The notes beneath the pieces are model-generated. The model ran no database searches. It was not told the origin of the DNA and saw nothing but the letters and a program-made list of their open reading frames with translations. The translations under genes and the position numbers were made by a program. This document shows, piece by piece, positions 14,102 to 22,282 of a stretch of DNA of 63,914 bases. Source of the stretch: Streptomyces blattellae (GTDB lineage: Bacteria; Actinomycetota; Actinomycetes; Streptomycetales; Streptomycetaceae); the NCBI RefSeq assembly GCF_009709555.1, contig NZ_WJBG01000236.1, positions 1 through 63,914 of the forward strand. The letters are read 5' to 3'. The first letter of the stretch is position 1; the number at the start of each line of letters is the position of its first letter.

Positions 14102-16669
14102 CTACTCGCCCGGGTGGGCGAGTTCGATGTCGTGGGCGTCGGCTCCACGACCGGAGACGGTCAGCGCCGTCGCGACCGGCGGGTAGCCCGTCGCGATGAC
14201 GGTGTACTCCCCGCCGTCGAGGTCGGTGAAGGCGTACGCCCCGTCCGTGCCGGTGGTGGCGGTGCCGACCACGTTGCCCGCCGCGTCGAGCAGCGTCACA
14301 CGGGCGTCGGCCAGCGGACCGTGCGGGGCCCGTACGACACCCTGGACCTGCGCGCCCGCGTCGAGGTCGACCTCGATCCGGGTGACCCCGGTGCCGCTCA
14401 CCTCGGCGGGCAGGGCACGCGGCCGGAACCCGGCGGCGTTCACCGCGACGGTCACGGCACCCGGCACCAGCTCGGTGAAAGCGAACTCGCCCTGCTCACC
14501 GGTGACCTGGGTGGCCAGCAGATCCCCGCGCACATCGGTGACGATCACCATCGCGTCCTTGACCGGAAGGGCGGTCGCCACCGCCCGCACGACACCGTTC
14601 AGCCCGCTGGTGCCGCTGAGCAGGATGTCGTACGACAACGGCTCGCCGTTGACCACGATCGTGGACGCCTGCGGCTGGAACCCGTCGGCGGAGGCGATCA
14701 GGACGTACGAGCCCGCGCCCGGCGCGTCCACCGCGTAGGAGCCGTCGCCCTGCGCGACCGAGCGGCCCAGCTGGCGCCCGGCGAGGGAGATCAGCGTGAC
14801 GGCGGCCTGCGGGACGGGCGCGCTCTCGGCGCCGCGGACATGGCCGCGGACCGGTATGCCGCCGGAATGCTCCCGCGGCGGAGCCACCGTGGCGACGGCG
14901 GCGAGCTTCTGCGTGCCCTCCGGACCGGCCTCGGGACCGGCACCGGGACCGGCCTCGGCGTTTGCGGCGACGGCCCAGCTCGGAACCTTGCTCGGAACAT
15001 TGCTCGGAACCTTCTCGCCGACCGGAGCTTCAGCGGTCGCCTCGGCCGGGGTCTTCTCGGACTCGGACCCGGGGTTCTGCGCCATCGCGCCCTTCGTCTT
15101 CAGCGGAACCTCCTTGATGAACAGCACGAACAGCAGGGCGAGCAGTGCGCCCGGCGCGGCGTAGAGGAACACGTCCGCTATGCCGTGGCCGTAGGCGCTC
15201 TCCATGAGCGTGCGGACCGGGCCGGGCAGGGCGTCCAGGTCCGGGATGCTGCCGGTGGAGGAGGAACCGGTGACCGCGGCGGCGGACTGCGGGTCGAGGG
15301 TGGCGGCGCCCTGCTCGACGTAGTGCGTGATCCGGTGGCTGAGGACCGTGCCGAGTGCGGAGACGCCCACCGCACCGCCGAGGGAGCGGAAGAAGGTCAC
15401 CACCGAGCTGGCCACGCCCAGATCGCTCGGGTCCACCTGGTTCTGCGTGGCCAGCACCAGGTTCTGCATCATCATGCCGACGCCGAGCCCCAGCATGGTC
15501 ATGAAGATCGCCACGTGCCAGTACTCGGTGTCGTACCGGATCGTGCCGAGCAGGCCCAGGCCCGCCGTCAGCAGCACGGCACCGACCAGCAGCCACGCCT
15601 TCCAGCGCCCGGTGCGGGTGATGATCCGGCCGGAGACGGCGGAGGCGACGAACAGGCCGGTGATCATCGGGATGGTCATGACGCCGGACATGGTCGGCGA
15701 CTTGTCCCGGGCCAGCTGGAAGTACTGGCTGAAGAAGATCGTGCCGGAGAACATCGCGACACCGACGAACAGCGAGGCGAGCGAGGTCAGCGTGATGGTG
15801 CGGTTGCGGAACATCCGCAGCGGGATGATCGGCTCGCTCGCCTTCGCCTCGACCAGCACGAAGATCGCGAGGAGCGCGACCGTACCGCCGACCATCGCGT
15901 ACGTCTGCCAGGACACCCAGTCGTACTTGTCACCGGCGAAGGTGACCCAGACCAGCAGCAGGCAGACCCCGGCCGTGATGAAGAAGGCGCCGGCCCAGTC
16001 GACCTTGGCCCGCCGCTTGACCACCGGCAGGTGCAGGGTCCGCTGCAGCACGATCAGGGCTATCACGGCGAAAGGCACGCCGACGTAGAAGCACCAGCGC
16101 CAGCCCAGCCAGTCGGTGTCGGTGATGACACCGCCGATCAGCGGGCCGCCGACCATCGCGGTAGCGAACGTGGCGCCGAGGTAGCCGTTGTAGCGCCCGC
16201 GCTCACGCGGGGCGACCATCGCCGCCAGGATGATCTGGGCCAGCGACGACAGACCGCCCATGCCGATGCCCTGGACGGCGCGGAAGGAGATCAGCATCGC
16301 CGGGTTCTGCGACAGACCGGCCGCCGCCGAGCCCACCACGAAGATCACCAGCGCCAGCTGGATCAGCAGCTTCTTGGAGAACAGGTCGGCGAGCTTGCCC
16401 CACAGCGGGGTGGACGCGGTCATCGCCAGCAGCGTCGCGGTCACGACCCAGGTGTAGGCGCTCTGCCCGCCGCCGAGGTCCTGGATGATGTCGGGCAGGG
16501 CGTTGGAGACGATCGTGGACGACAGGATCGCGACGAACATGCCGAGCAGCAGGCCCGTCAGGGCCTCCATGATCTGCCGGTGCGTCATCGGAGCGCCGTC
16601 GGCGGAGCCTTGGGAGCCTCCCCCGTGCTTGGCGTGAGCCCGCACACCGGCTGGTGTGGTCGTTGCCAT
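14102..16669 (-). CDS. MFS exporter (DHA2) fused to carboxypeptidase-regulatory-like repeats
   Basis: 855 residues. Residues about 25-525 form a 14-segment exporter (LLLGMFVAILSSTIVSNALP, PLWGKLADLFSKKLL, GPLIGGVI). A linker rich in Ala/Pro/Glu (about 530-610) leads to three tandem beta-sandwich domains of the carboxypeptidase-regulatory type (about 612-855: VRGHVRGAESAPVPQAAVTL, LNGVVRAVATALPVKDAMV, VQGVVRAPHGPLADARVTL). They probably sit on one face of the membrane as a binding or scaffolding module. Starts 27 bases after marR and shares its promoter. The N-terminus contains an in-frame repeat (16602-16630, reading KHGGGSQGSADG). Confidence 0.9.
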   Translation of the reverse strand: MATTTPAGVRAHAKHGGGSQGSADGAPMTHRQIMEALTGLLLGMFVAILSSTIVSNALPDIIQDLGGGQSAYTWVVTATLLAMTASTPLWGKLADLFSKKLLIQLALVIFVVGSAAAGLSQNPAMLISFRAVQGIGMGGLSSLAQIILAAMVAPRERGRYNGYLGATFATAMVGGPLIGGVITDTDWLGWRWCFYVGVPFAVIALIVLQRTLHLPVVKRRAKVDWAGAFFITAGVCLLLVWVTFAGDKYDWVSWQTYAMVGGTVALLAIFVLVEAKASEPIIPLRMFRNRTITLTSLASLFVGVAMFSGTIFFSQYFQLARDKSPTMSGVMTIPMITGLFVASAVSGRIITRTGRWKAWLLVGAVLLTAGLGLLGTIRYDTEYWHVAIFMTMLGLGVGMMMQNLVLATQNQVDPSDLGVASSVVTFFRSLGGAVGVSALGTVLSHRITHYVEQGAATLDPQSAAAVTGSSSTGSIPDLDALPGPVRTLMESAYGHGIADVFLYAAPGALLALLFVLFIKEVPLKTKGAMAQNPGSESEKTPAEATAEAPVGEKVPSNVPSKVPSWAVAANAEAGPGAGPEAGPEGTQKLAAVATVAPPREHSGGIPVRGHVRGAESAPVPQAAVTLISLAGRQLGRSVAQGDGSYAVDAPGAGSYVLIASADGFQPQASTIVVNGEPLSYDILLSGTSGLNGVVRAVATALPVKDAMVIVTDVRGDLLATQVTGEQGEFAFTELVPGAVTVAVNAAGFRPRALPAEVSGTGVTRIEVDLDAGAQVQGVVRAPHGPLADARVTLLDAAGNVVGTATTGTDGAYAFTDLDGGEYTVIATGYPPVATALTVSGRGADAHDIELAHPGE
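16602..16630. repeat. palindromic repeat inside exporter N-terminus
   Basis: GGAGCCTTGGGAGCCTCCCC followed by CGTGCTTGG is a variant of the short G/C palindromes that recur in Streptomyces. It is translated before the first membrane segment of the exporter. Confidence 0.45.
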
Positions 16670-16696
16670 GGGCTTCCTTCTCTTACGTGCTCGCTC

Positions 16697-17257
16697 TTAT
16701 GTGCTCGCGGGTGTACGGGTGGTCTCGTCGAACGCGGGAGGGCCGGGCGGGGCCTGCGGCCGGGGCGGGGCCTGCGGCCGGGGCGGGGCCTGCGGCGGGG
16801 GCGGGCCCTGCGGCCGGGACGCGGTCCGGCAGTCGCCGAAGCTGTCCCTGAGCCGGGCCATCAGCAGGGTGAGCCGGCCGACCTCGTCGTCGGACCAGTC
16901 GTGCAGGCGGTGGGCGAGCAGCTCGGTGGTCCGCCGGGTCAGCTCGTCGACCATCGCCCGGCCGACGGGGGTGAGGCGCAGGATGCGGGAGCGCTTGTCC
17001 GCCGGGTCCGGGGAGCGCTCGATCCAGCCGCGTTCGGCGACGTGCGCGACATGGCGGCTGGTCACCGACATGTCCACGGCGAGCAGCTCCGCGAGCCTGC
17101 TCATGCGCATGTCGCCGTCGTGTCCGAGCAGCATCAGTACGGCGGCGGAGCCGCTGGGGCATTCGGACGGCAGAATCCGTCCCATCTCCCGCCTCACGGC
17201 CGCGAAGGCGCTGAGCTGGCGGGCCAGTTCCTCGTACTGCGTCTGCTCGGCCATCAC
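16697..17257 (-). CDS. MarR-family regulator
   Basis: 186 residues with the MarR winged helix at about 35-115: MRMSRLAELLAVDMSVTSRH, VAHVAERGWIERSPDPADKR, SRILRLTPVGRAM. The basic wing DPADKRSR is canonical. The C-terminus (about 148-186) is a proline-rich run of RPQAPP repeats encoded by a GC-rich tandem repeat. Two adjacent methionines start the frame. Three TTGC-N5-GCAA-type sites lie 15-100 bases upstream, so it most likely represses its own operon with the exporter and YceI protein. Confidence 0.9.
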   Translation of the reverse strand: MMAEQTQYEELARQLSAFAAVRREMGRILPSECPSGSAAVLMLLGHDGDMRMSRLAELLAVDMSVTSRHVAHVAERGWIERSPDPADKRSRILRLTPVGRAMVDELTRRTTELLAHRLHDWSDDEVGRLTLLMARLRDSFGDCRTASRPQGPPPPQAPPRPQAPPRPQAPPGPPAFDETTRTPAST

Positions 17258-17271
17258 ACCTCCCGCTTTCG

Positions 17272-17354
17272 TTGCTTAGGGCAACCATAAGGGGGGTGGT
17301 TGCCATGGGCAAACAAACGGGCGTAAGTTCGGCATAAAAACTTGGCAAAGGCAA
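17272..17354 (-). promoter_or_regulatory. array of TTGC-N5-GCAA operators of the marR operon
   Basis: Perfect dyads TTGCTTAGGGCAA (17272-17284) and TTGCCATGGGCAA (17300-17312), 28 bases centre to centre, and an imperfect third, TTGGCAAAGGCAA (17342-17354). A wider dyad GGCAACCA/TGGTTGCC (17280-17304) links the first two. The spacing fits dimers bound along the promoter. Binding by the adjacent MarR is inferred. Confidence 0.7.
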
Positions 17355-17450
17355 GTATTGCGGCTGTAAACGCGCCGGTGGCGAAGGTTCTGTGCGAGGA
17401 ACGGATCCCCCGCTTGGGCGGCCACCCTCGATTCGCTAGGGTCTCGGGGC

Positions 17451-17648
17451 ATGGCTAACACCCAGGGCCCCCAGGGCAACCACGACCCCGCAGGCAGCAC
17501 TCAGATGTTCCGCGCGTTCGTCGACGAGGCCCCGCGGGGCCGGCAGCAGGCGGCGGCGGCCTCCTCGGGCCCCCGGATCGGCCTGATCATCGGTGCCGTC
17601 GTCGCGGTGGCCGTCGTGGCCGCCGTCGCGTGGCTCGCGCTGATGTAG
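17451..17648 (+). CDS. small single-span membrane protein
   Basis: 65 residues: a polar Gly/Gln/Pro-rich N-terminus, then SGPRIGLIIGAVVAVAVVAA, one membrane helix (about 42-64) at the very C-terminus. It looks like a tail-anchored protein. Codon use is typical. No functional domain recognised; a similar small protein is, I believe, conserved in Streptomyces. Confidence 0.7.
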   Translation: MANTQGPQGNHDPAGSTQMFRAFVDEAPRGRQQAAAASSGPRIGLIIGAVVAVAVVAAVAWLALM

Positions 17649-17677
17649 TCAGGCCGCCGAACCTACGCGGACCCGCC

Positions 17678-18514
17678 TCACTTCCACTGGACGGACACGT
17701 CCCGCGTCTCGATGTGCATGCCCAACGGCACCCGCCACTCGTCGACGCACACCGTCCAGCTCTGTTCCTTCCGTGCCCCGGCCCTGACCGGCACCGGAAG
17801 CTCCTCGGTCGACTCGACGGTCCCCCAGTCGATGCCGAGCAGGCCGATGATGTGCGTCTCGAAGGTCACCGTGCCCGAACGCACCGCGGTTCCGCCCGAG
17901 TTGTGGAAGTCGACGGTCACCTTCTCGCACCAGCGCTCGTCCGTGGGCTCCCGCTCCGGCTCGGACCAGGTGAGCGCGGCGGGCGCGGGGGATGCCGTAG
18001 GACTGCTGCCGCCGCTTGATGGTGGCGGCGATGTCGCGGGGGTACGGGGGGACTCGGCGCCCTCGGCCCCGGTACCGGCCGCCGTCTCGACCCCGGTCCC
18101 GGCCGCCGTCTCGACCCCGGTCCCGGCCTCCGTCTCGGCACCGGTCTCGGCACCGGTCGCGGCTTCCGTCCCGGTGGACGGGGCGGGGTCCGGGCTGTCC
18201 GCCCCGGAGGGCCCTTCCCGGACCGAAGGGCCGCTCGAGCTTCCGCCCGCGCCCGGCGAATCGGCCGGCCCTTCCGAGAGCGGTGCCTGTGTCTCGGGAT
18301 CGAGCGGCACCAGGCTCACATCGCCGGTCGGCCGCACGGCCTCCCCGGACGCCTGAGGTGCCGAACCGGTCGCCACATACCCGTCGCCGCCGCCCTGGGC
18401 CCCGCATGCGGCCAGCATCCCGCCCAGGCAGACGACGGCCGCCGACGCGCCGATCGCGGCGCCCCGGCGGCCATGTGTCCACGCCGTCCACGTCCTCCAC
18501 GTCGATCGAAGCAT
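17678..18514 (-). CDS. lipoprotein with repetitive linker and Cys-containing outer domain
   Basis: 278 residues. A signal peptide ends at the lipobox LAAC (GGMLAACGAQGG), so Cys about 37 should be lipidated and the protein anchored outside the membrane. Residues about 80-165 are low-complexity Ser/Pro/Gly/Glu with repeated GTGVETAA. The C-terminal 110 residues form a beta-rich domain with WCEKVTVDFHNSGG and WTVCVDEWRVPLGMHI, two cysteines that could pair. Function unknown. It converges on the small membrane protein gene, the two stops only 30 bases apart. Confidence 0.78.
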   Translation of the reverse strand: MLRSTWRTWTAWTHGRRGAAIGASAAVVCLGGMLAACGAQGGGDGYVATGSAPQASGEAVRPTGDVSLVPLDPETQAPLSEGPADSPGAGGSSSGPSVREGPSGADSPDPAPSTGTEAATGAETGAETEAGTGVETAAGTGVETAAGTGAEGAESPRTPATSPPPSSGGSSPTASPAPAALTWSEPEREPTDERWCEKVTVDFHNSGGTAVRSGTVTFETHIIGLLGIDWGTVESTEELPVPVRAGARKEQSWTVCVDEWRVPLGMHIETRDVSVQWK

Positions 18515-18557
18515 CGCGCCATGGTGGCTGACGCTTCGTCAAATAGGAAGCCCCGGG

Positions 18558-18610
18558 CGGCCTTTGGTGCGGCCTTTGGCGCGGCTTTTGGTGTGGCCTT
18601 TGGTGCGGCC
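18558..18610. repeat. 12-bp tandem repeat GCGGCCTTTGGT
   Basis: Four full imperfect copies and part of a fifth lie between the sigma-factor stop and the lipoprotein start, in the lipoprotein's promoter region. Confidence 0.8.
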
Positions 18611-18639
18611 CTGCTGGTGATCCGGCCTTTCCTGCGGCC

Positions 18640-19545
18640 TCAGTCGGAGATGAGGCCTTCCCGCAGCTGTGCCAGCGTCCTGGTCAGCAGCCGGGAGACG
18701 TGCATCTGGGAGATGCCGACCTCCTCGCCGATCTGCGACTGGGTCATGTTGGCGAAGAAGCGCAGCATGATGATCCGGCGCTCGCGGGGCGGCAGCTTGG
18801 CGAGCAGGGGCTTGAGGGATTCGCGGTACTCGACGCCCTCCAGGGCGCTGTCCTCGTAGCCGAGGCGGTCCGCGAGAGAGCCCTCGCCGCCGTCGTCCTC
18901 GGGGGCCGGGGAGTCGAGCGATGAGGCCGTGTAGGCGTTGCCGACCGCGAGGCCGTCGACGACGTCCTCCTCGGACACGCCCAGGACCGTGGCCAGTTCG
19001 GTGACCGTCGGGGAGCGGTCCAGCTTCTGCGACAGCTCGTCGCTGGCCTTGGTGAGGGCGAGCCGCAGCTCCTGCAGCCGCCTGGGCACCCGGACCGACC
19101 AGGACGTGTCACGGAAGAACCGCTTGATCTCGCCGACGACCGTCGGCATCGCGAACGTCGGGAACTCCACGCCCCGTTCGCAGTCGAAGCGGTCGATCGC
19201 CTTGATCAGGCCGATGGTGCCGACCTGGACGATGTCCTCCATGGGCTCGTTGCGCGAGCGGAAGCGGGCCGCCGCGTACCGCACGAGCGGGAGGTTGAGC
19301 TCGATCAGCGTGTCCCGGACGTATGCGCGCTCAGGGCTGTTCTCGTCCAGTGCGGCGAGCCGCAGGAAAAGGGAGCGGGACAGGGTGCGGGTGTCGATGG
19401 TCTCCGGGGCGGGGATCTCCGGGGCCGGTGCGGCTTCCAGGACGACCTCAACCTCGTCGATGGGGCCGAGCGCGGCGTGCGCCTCGGGCGCTGCCTCGCT
19501 CTTTGTGAGCGTGAGCACCTTCGAGCTGCCCTTGTCTGCGGACAT
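18640..19545 (-). CDS. sigN: SigB/SigF-family RNA polymerase sigma factor
   Basis: 301 residues. After a 55-residue acidic N-terminal extension come region 2 (LNLPLVRYAAARFRSRNEPM, EDIVQVGTIGLIKAIDRFD, FPTFAMPTVVGEIKRFFRD), region 3 (VPRRLQELRLALTKASDELS) and region 4 with the helix-turn-helix MTQSQIGEEVGISQMHVSRL. This is the stress/development sigma class controlled by anti-sigma kinases. Its position next to a second paralogue, with tRNA-Ser, tadA and upp beyond, matches sigN and sigF of S. coelicolor from memory; the symbol rests on that order. The intergenic region before it carries a long palindrome. Confidence 0.88.
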   Translation of the reverse strand: MSADKGSSKVLTLTKSEAAPEAHAALGPIDEVEVVLEAAPAPEIPAPETIDTRTLSRSLFLRLAALDENSPERAYVRDTLIELNLPLVRYAAARFRSRNEPMEDIVQVGTIGLIKAIDRFDCERGVEFPTFAMPTVVGEIKRFFRDTSWSVRVPRRLQELRLALTKASDELSQKLDRSPTVTELATVLGVSEEDVVDGLAVGNAYTASSLDSPAPEDDGGEGSLADRLGYEDSALEGVEYRESLKPLLAKLPPRERRIIMLRFFANMTQSQIGEEVGISQMHVSRLLTRTLAQLREGLISD

Positions 19546-19658
19546 GCCACCCCCTTTGGGTCGCGGGACGGTCGCGGCGAGCGCTCCGTCGAGGAACGCC
19601 AGCCTTCACCTGAATACCGGAGCCGCAGCTCCGGCAAACGCACTTCCCGCAGAATGTC

Positions 19659-19696
19659 ACATGTCGGCAACACGCTGTAGTGACATGTCGACATGT
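19659..19696. promoter_or_regulatory. ACATGT palindromes upstream of the sigN-like gene
   Basis: ACATGTCGACATGT (19683-19696) is a perfect 14-bp palindrome embedded in TGACATGTCGACATGTGA. Another ACATGT lies at 19659-19664. They are 114-151 bases upstream of the sigma gene start. A dimeric regulator site is likely; which protein binds is unknown. No clear SigB-type promoter was found in this 278-bp gap. Confidence 0.5.
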
Positions 19697-19823
19697 GAGA
19701 CTCGAATCCGCCCTGGATAAAGGGGGTCTGACGGTTTTTCGGCACAGAACTGTCGGGATCAGACCTGGTGAGCGATTCGCTCTCGACGGTGATGGATCGA
19801 TCCTCTATGCGGTTAAGTGCCGC

Positions 19824-20690
19824 CTAAGCATCGATTCTGTTCGCCGAGCGAAGCCGCTGGAAGCTACGCGCCAGTAGCCGCGAGACATGCATCTGGGAGA
19901 CGCCGAGTTCCGCACTGATTTGCGACTGCGTGAGATTGCTGTAGTAGCGCAACAGCAGGATGCGCTGTTCCCGTTCGGGGAGCTGGACCAGCAGATGCCG
20001 GACGAGGTCGCGGTGTTCCACGCCGTCCAGCGCCGGGTCCTCGTAGCCGAGCCGGTCGAGGAGTCCGGGCAGGCCGTCGCCCTCCTGGGCCGCCTCCAGG
20101 GAGGTGGCGTGGTACGACCGCCCCGCCTCGATGCAGGACAGCACCTCCTCCTCCGTGATGCGCAGCCGCTCGGCGATCTCGGCGGTGCTCGGCGTGCGTC
20201 CGAAGGCGGTCGTCAGGTCCTCGGTGGCGCTGTTGACCTGCACCCACAGTTCGTGCAGCCGGCGCGGTACGTGGACGGTGCGGACGTTGTCGCGGAAGTA
20301 CCGCTTGATCTCGCCGACGACCGTCGGCATCGCGAACGTCGGGAACTGCACGCCCCGGTCCGGGTCGAAGCGGTCGATGGCGTTGATGAGCCCGATGGTG
20401 CCGACCTGGACGACGTCCTCCATGGGCTCGTTGCGGGAGCGGAAGCGGGCGGCCGCGTAGCGCACCAGCGGAAGGTTGGCCTCGATGAGCGCCCCGCGCA
20501 CCCGGTCGTGCTCCGGCGAGCCCGGCTCCAGTTCCTTCAGCTCGCCGAAGAGCACCTGAGTGAGCGCCCGGGTGTCGGCGCCGCGGCGCTTCTCGGGGGC
20601 GGGGGGCTGGTCCTGGGTCTCGGGGGCGGGAGCCGGCGTCTCGGCCTGAGCGGGAGCCTCGTCCTGGGGCGGCGCGGTACTGGCCGACAC
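19824..20690 (-). CDS. sigF: SigB/SigF-family sigma factor, sporulation type
   Basis: 288 residues from GTG 20690 (VSASTAPPQDEAPAQ), chosen because GAGGTGG lies 8 bases upstream; ATG 20738 in the same frame would add 16 residues. Regions 2-4 are intact (NLPLVRYAAARFRSRNEPME, MPTVVGEIKRYFRDNVRTVH, LTQSQISAELGVSQMHVSRL). The Pro/Ala/Gln-rich N-terminus and the length of about 287 match S. coelicolor SigF, which acts late in spore maturation. It lies upstream of its paralogue with its own gap, so the two may be transcribed separately. Confidence 0.88.
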   Translation of the reverse strand: MSASTAPPQDEAPAQAETPAPAPETQDQPPAPEKRRGADTRALTQVLFGELKELEPGSPEHDRVRGALIEANLPLVRYAAARFRSRNEPMEDVVQVGTIGLINAIDRFDPDRGVQFPTFAMPTVVGEIKRYFRDNVRTVHVPRRLHELWVQVNSATEDLTTAFGRTPSTAEIAERLRITEEEVLSCIEAGRSYHATSLEAAQEGDGLPGLLDRLGYEDPALDGVEHRDLVRHLLVQLPEREQRILLLRYYSNLTQSQISAELGVSQMHVSRLLARSFQRLRSANRIDA

Positions 20691-20827
20691 GGTCAACGCC
20701 ACCTCTTTCTCGGTCAACTCATCCGTCTCATCCGTCAAAAGCTGTCATAGCATCACAAGACATGTGCATTGCGTGCAAGCACCGTGTAACTACGTGTTGA
20801 CGGCAAATTGGTGCATAAGGCGCAGAA

Positions 20828-20856
20828 AAGCCCTCCGCCGTTCCGGCGGAGGGCTT
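20828..20856 (-). terminator. terminator of the Dabb operon
   Basis: A 12-bp perfect stem, AAGCCCTCCGCC (20828-20839) with its complement at 20845-20856. On the minus strand the stem is followed by TTTTCTGCGCC, fitting an intrinsic terminator for the gene ending at 20903. Confidence 0.85.
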
Positions 20857-20902
20857 CACAGGCCGTGGTTCGGAAACGAACCGGTGGCTCAGAGTCGGTG
20901 GC

Positions 20903-21196
20903 TCAGAACTCGTAGTCGGCGATCACCCACGTGGAGAACTCGCTCCACAGGGCGACGCCCGCCTGATGCTCAGGGTGCACGGCGTACGTCCGCAGGGCCG
21001 CACGGTCCTCGAACGCCGAGTTGATCGCGAAGTCGTACGCGATGGGCCGGTCGCTGAGGTTCCAGCCCATCTCCCAGGAGTGGATCTCGGGAATCTTGCC
21101 CTTGAGCGCGCGGAAGAGCTCCACGCCCTTCACCACGCGCGGGTCGTCGCGCTCGACGCCCTCGTTGAGCTTGAAGAGGACCAGATGACGGATCAT
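20903..21196 (-). CDS. Dabb-family stress-responsive alpha/beta-barrel protein
   Basis: A 97-residue ferredoxin-like barrel protein: MIRHLVLFKLNEGVERDDPR, IPEIHSWEMGWNLSDRPIAY, FEDRAALRTYAVHPEHQAGV. This is the full length of a single Dabb domain, which dimerises. The family includes stress proteins and some cyclases, and the activity here is not known. Its ATG overlaps the stop of the preceding small membrane protein gene, so the two are co-translated. Confidence 0.88.
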   Translation of the reverse strand: MIRHLVLFKLNEGVERDDPRVVKGVELFRALKGKIPEIHSWEMGWNLSDRPIAYDFAINSAFEDRAALRTYAVHPEHQAGVALWSEFSTWVIADYEF

Positions 21197-21366
21197 GAAT
21201 CTCCTCCGTTGGCGACCCAGGTCGCGAAGTCGCCGAGGGCGTTCGCGGCGTCCGATATGCCTTCGAAGCCTATCTGGACATAGTCGGCGGCCTTCGCCGG
21301 GTCCGTGATGATCACGTAGAGCACGAAGACCACGAGCACGTAGACGGCGATCTTCCTCGAATTCAC
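21193..21366 (-). CDS. small membrane protein co-translated with the Dabb protein
   Basis: 57 residues from GTG 21366: VNSRKIAVYVLVVFVLYVII contains one membrane helix, followed by TDPAKAADYVQIGFEGISDA and a short polar tail. A longer frame reaches 21456, but its extra residues are not protein-like. The ATGA overlap with the Dabb gene shows a two-gene operon. Confidence 0.72.
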   Translation of the reverse strand: MNSRKIAVYVLVVFVLYVIITDPAKAADYVQIGFEGISDAANALGDFATWVANGGDS

Positions 21367-21510
21367 CGCCACCGCGGCCTCCTCTGTGCGTGCTGCGCCC
21401 TGAGGGCCCCTGTCGACGGCGGCGAGTGTAACCTTCACACCCCTGTTACGGACCACAACGGCCCGCAGGTGAGGGGCTTTTGCCGAGGCCGTCGAGAGTC
21501 CGCCGGACGC

Positions 21511-21544
21511 AAGAAGGGCCCCATCTTGCGACGGGACCCTTCTT
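21511..21544 (-). terminator. terminator of tRNA-Ser(CGA)
   Basis: AAGAAGGGCCCC (21511-21522) pairs with GGGACCCTTCTT (21533-21544) with one mismatch. Located 4 bases downstream of the minus-strand tRNA. Confidence 0.8.
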
Positions 21545-21547
21545 CAG

Positions 21548-21632
21548 CGGTAGCGGAGGGATTTGAACCCTCGGTGACTTGCGCCACACTCGCTTTCGAG
21601 GCGAGCTCCTTCGGCCGCTCGGACACGCTACC
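21548..21632 (-). tRNA. tRNA-Ser(CGA)
   Basis: On the minus strand the acceptor GGTAGCG pairs with CGCTACC, discriminator G. Anticodon stem CTCGC/GCGAG, loop CTCGAAA, anticodon CGA (TCG codons). Long variable arm and GGGTTCAAATCCC T-arm identify a serine tRNA of 85 nt. Confidence 0.96.
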
Positions 21633-21704
21633 GAGGGAGACCTTACAGCACGGCGGGGCATGGTTTGAAATCGGTATTCGCCGGTCCGGGCGGGGGATAC
21701 GGCC

Positions 21705-22217
21705 TCAGCGGTCGCGGAAGAAGTCGGTGAGCATACGGGCGCACTCCTCGGCGAGCACGCCCTCGATCACCTCGGGCCGGTGGTTGAGCCGTCGGTCGCG
21801 TATGACGTCCCAGAGGGAGCCGGCCGCGCCCGCCTTGTCGTCCCGGGCGCCGTAGACGACCCGGTCCACGCGGGACTGGACGATCGCGCCCGCGCACATC
21901 GTGCAGGGTTCGAGGGTCACGACGAGCGTGCAGCCCGTGAGGCGCCACGCTCCCGCCCGCCGCCCGCTGACACCCTTGCCGGAGGCTTCCTCAGAGCTGG
22001 ACGCCTGAGGGGAACCCCATCGCGCCGCACCTCCCCATTTCGCCGCGGCCCGCCGGATGGCGAGCACCTCGGCGTGGGCCGTCGGATCGCCGGTGGCCTC
22101 GCGTTCGTTGTGGCCGGTCGCGAGCACGGTCGTACCGTCCGGGGCCAGCACCAGGGCGCCGACGGGGACGTCCCCGCCCCGGACGGCGTGTGCCGCCTCG
22201 TCCAGGGCGAGCCGCAT
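21705..22217 (-). CDS. tadA: tRNA-specific adenosine deaminase TadA
   Basis: 170 residues of the zinc cytidine-deaminase fold. It makes inosine at the wobble position of tRNA-Arg(ACG), which is also encoded here. The catalytic HAE motif is in DPTAHAEVLAIRRAA and the zinc cysteines are in LEPCTMCAGAIV. Between them lies a roughly 28-residue insert (WGSPQASSSEEASGKGVSG) absent from typical TadA and encoded by a palindromic repeat (21976-22019). The conserved motifs on both sides are intact, so the enzyme is probably functional. It follows its associated protein gene 65 bases downstream on the same strand. Confidence 0.9.
   Translation of the reverse strand: MRLALDEAAHAVRGGDVPVGALVLAPDGTTVLATGHNEREATGDPTAHAEVLAIRRAAAKWGGAARWGSPQASSSEEASGKGVSGRRAGAWRLTGCTLVVTLEPCTMCAGAIVQSRVDRVVYGARDDKAGAAGSLWDVIRDRRLNHRPEVIEGVLAEECARMLTDFFRDR
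21976..22019 (-). repeat. palindromic repeat inserted in tadA
   Basis: On the minus strand GGGGTTCCCCTCAGGCGTCC and AGCTCTGAGGAAGCCTCCGG form a Streptomyces-type repeat. It is in frame and lies in a surface loop between the HAE and PCxxC motifs. Confidence 0.6.
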
Positions 22218-22282
22218 CGCGGCCCGCCAGCGGTCCCGTACCGGGTCCGGCGGACCTGGGGCGGACTGCCCGGCCCGGCCGG

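Noticed and set aside
14114..17290. A 1058-residue open frame on the plus strand
   Set aside because: It is antisense to the exporter, marR and their operon. Composition (His/Arg/Gln-rich) is that of a shadow frame in high-GC DNA; the minus strand has clear domains.
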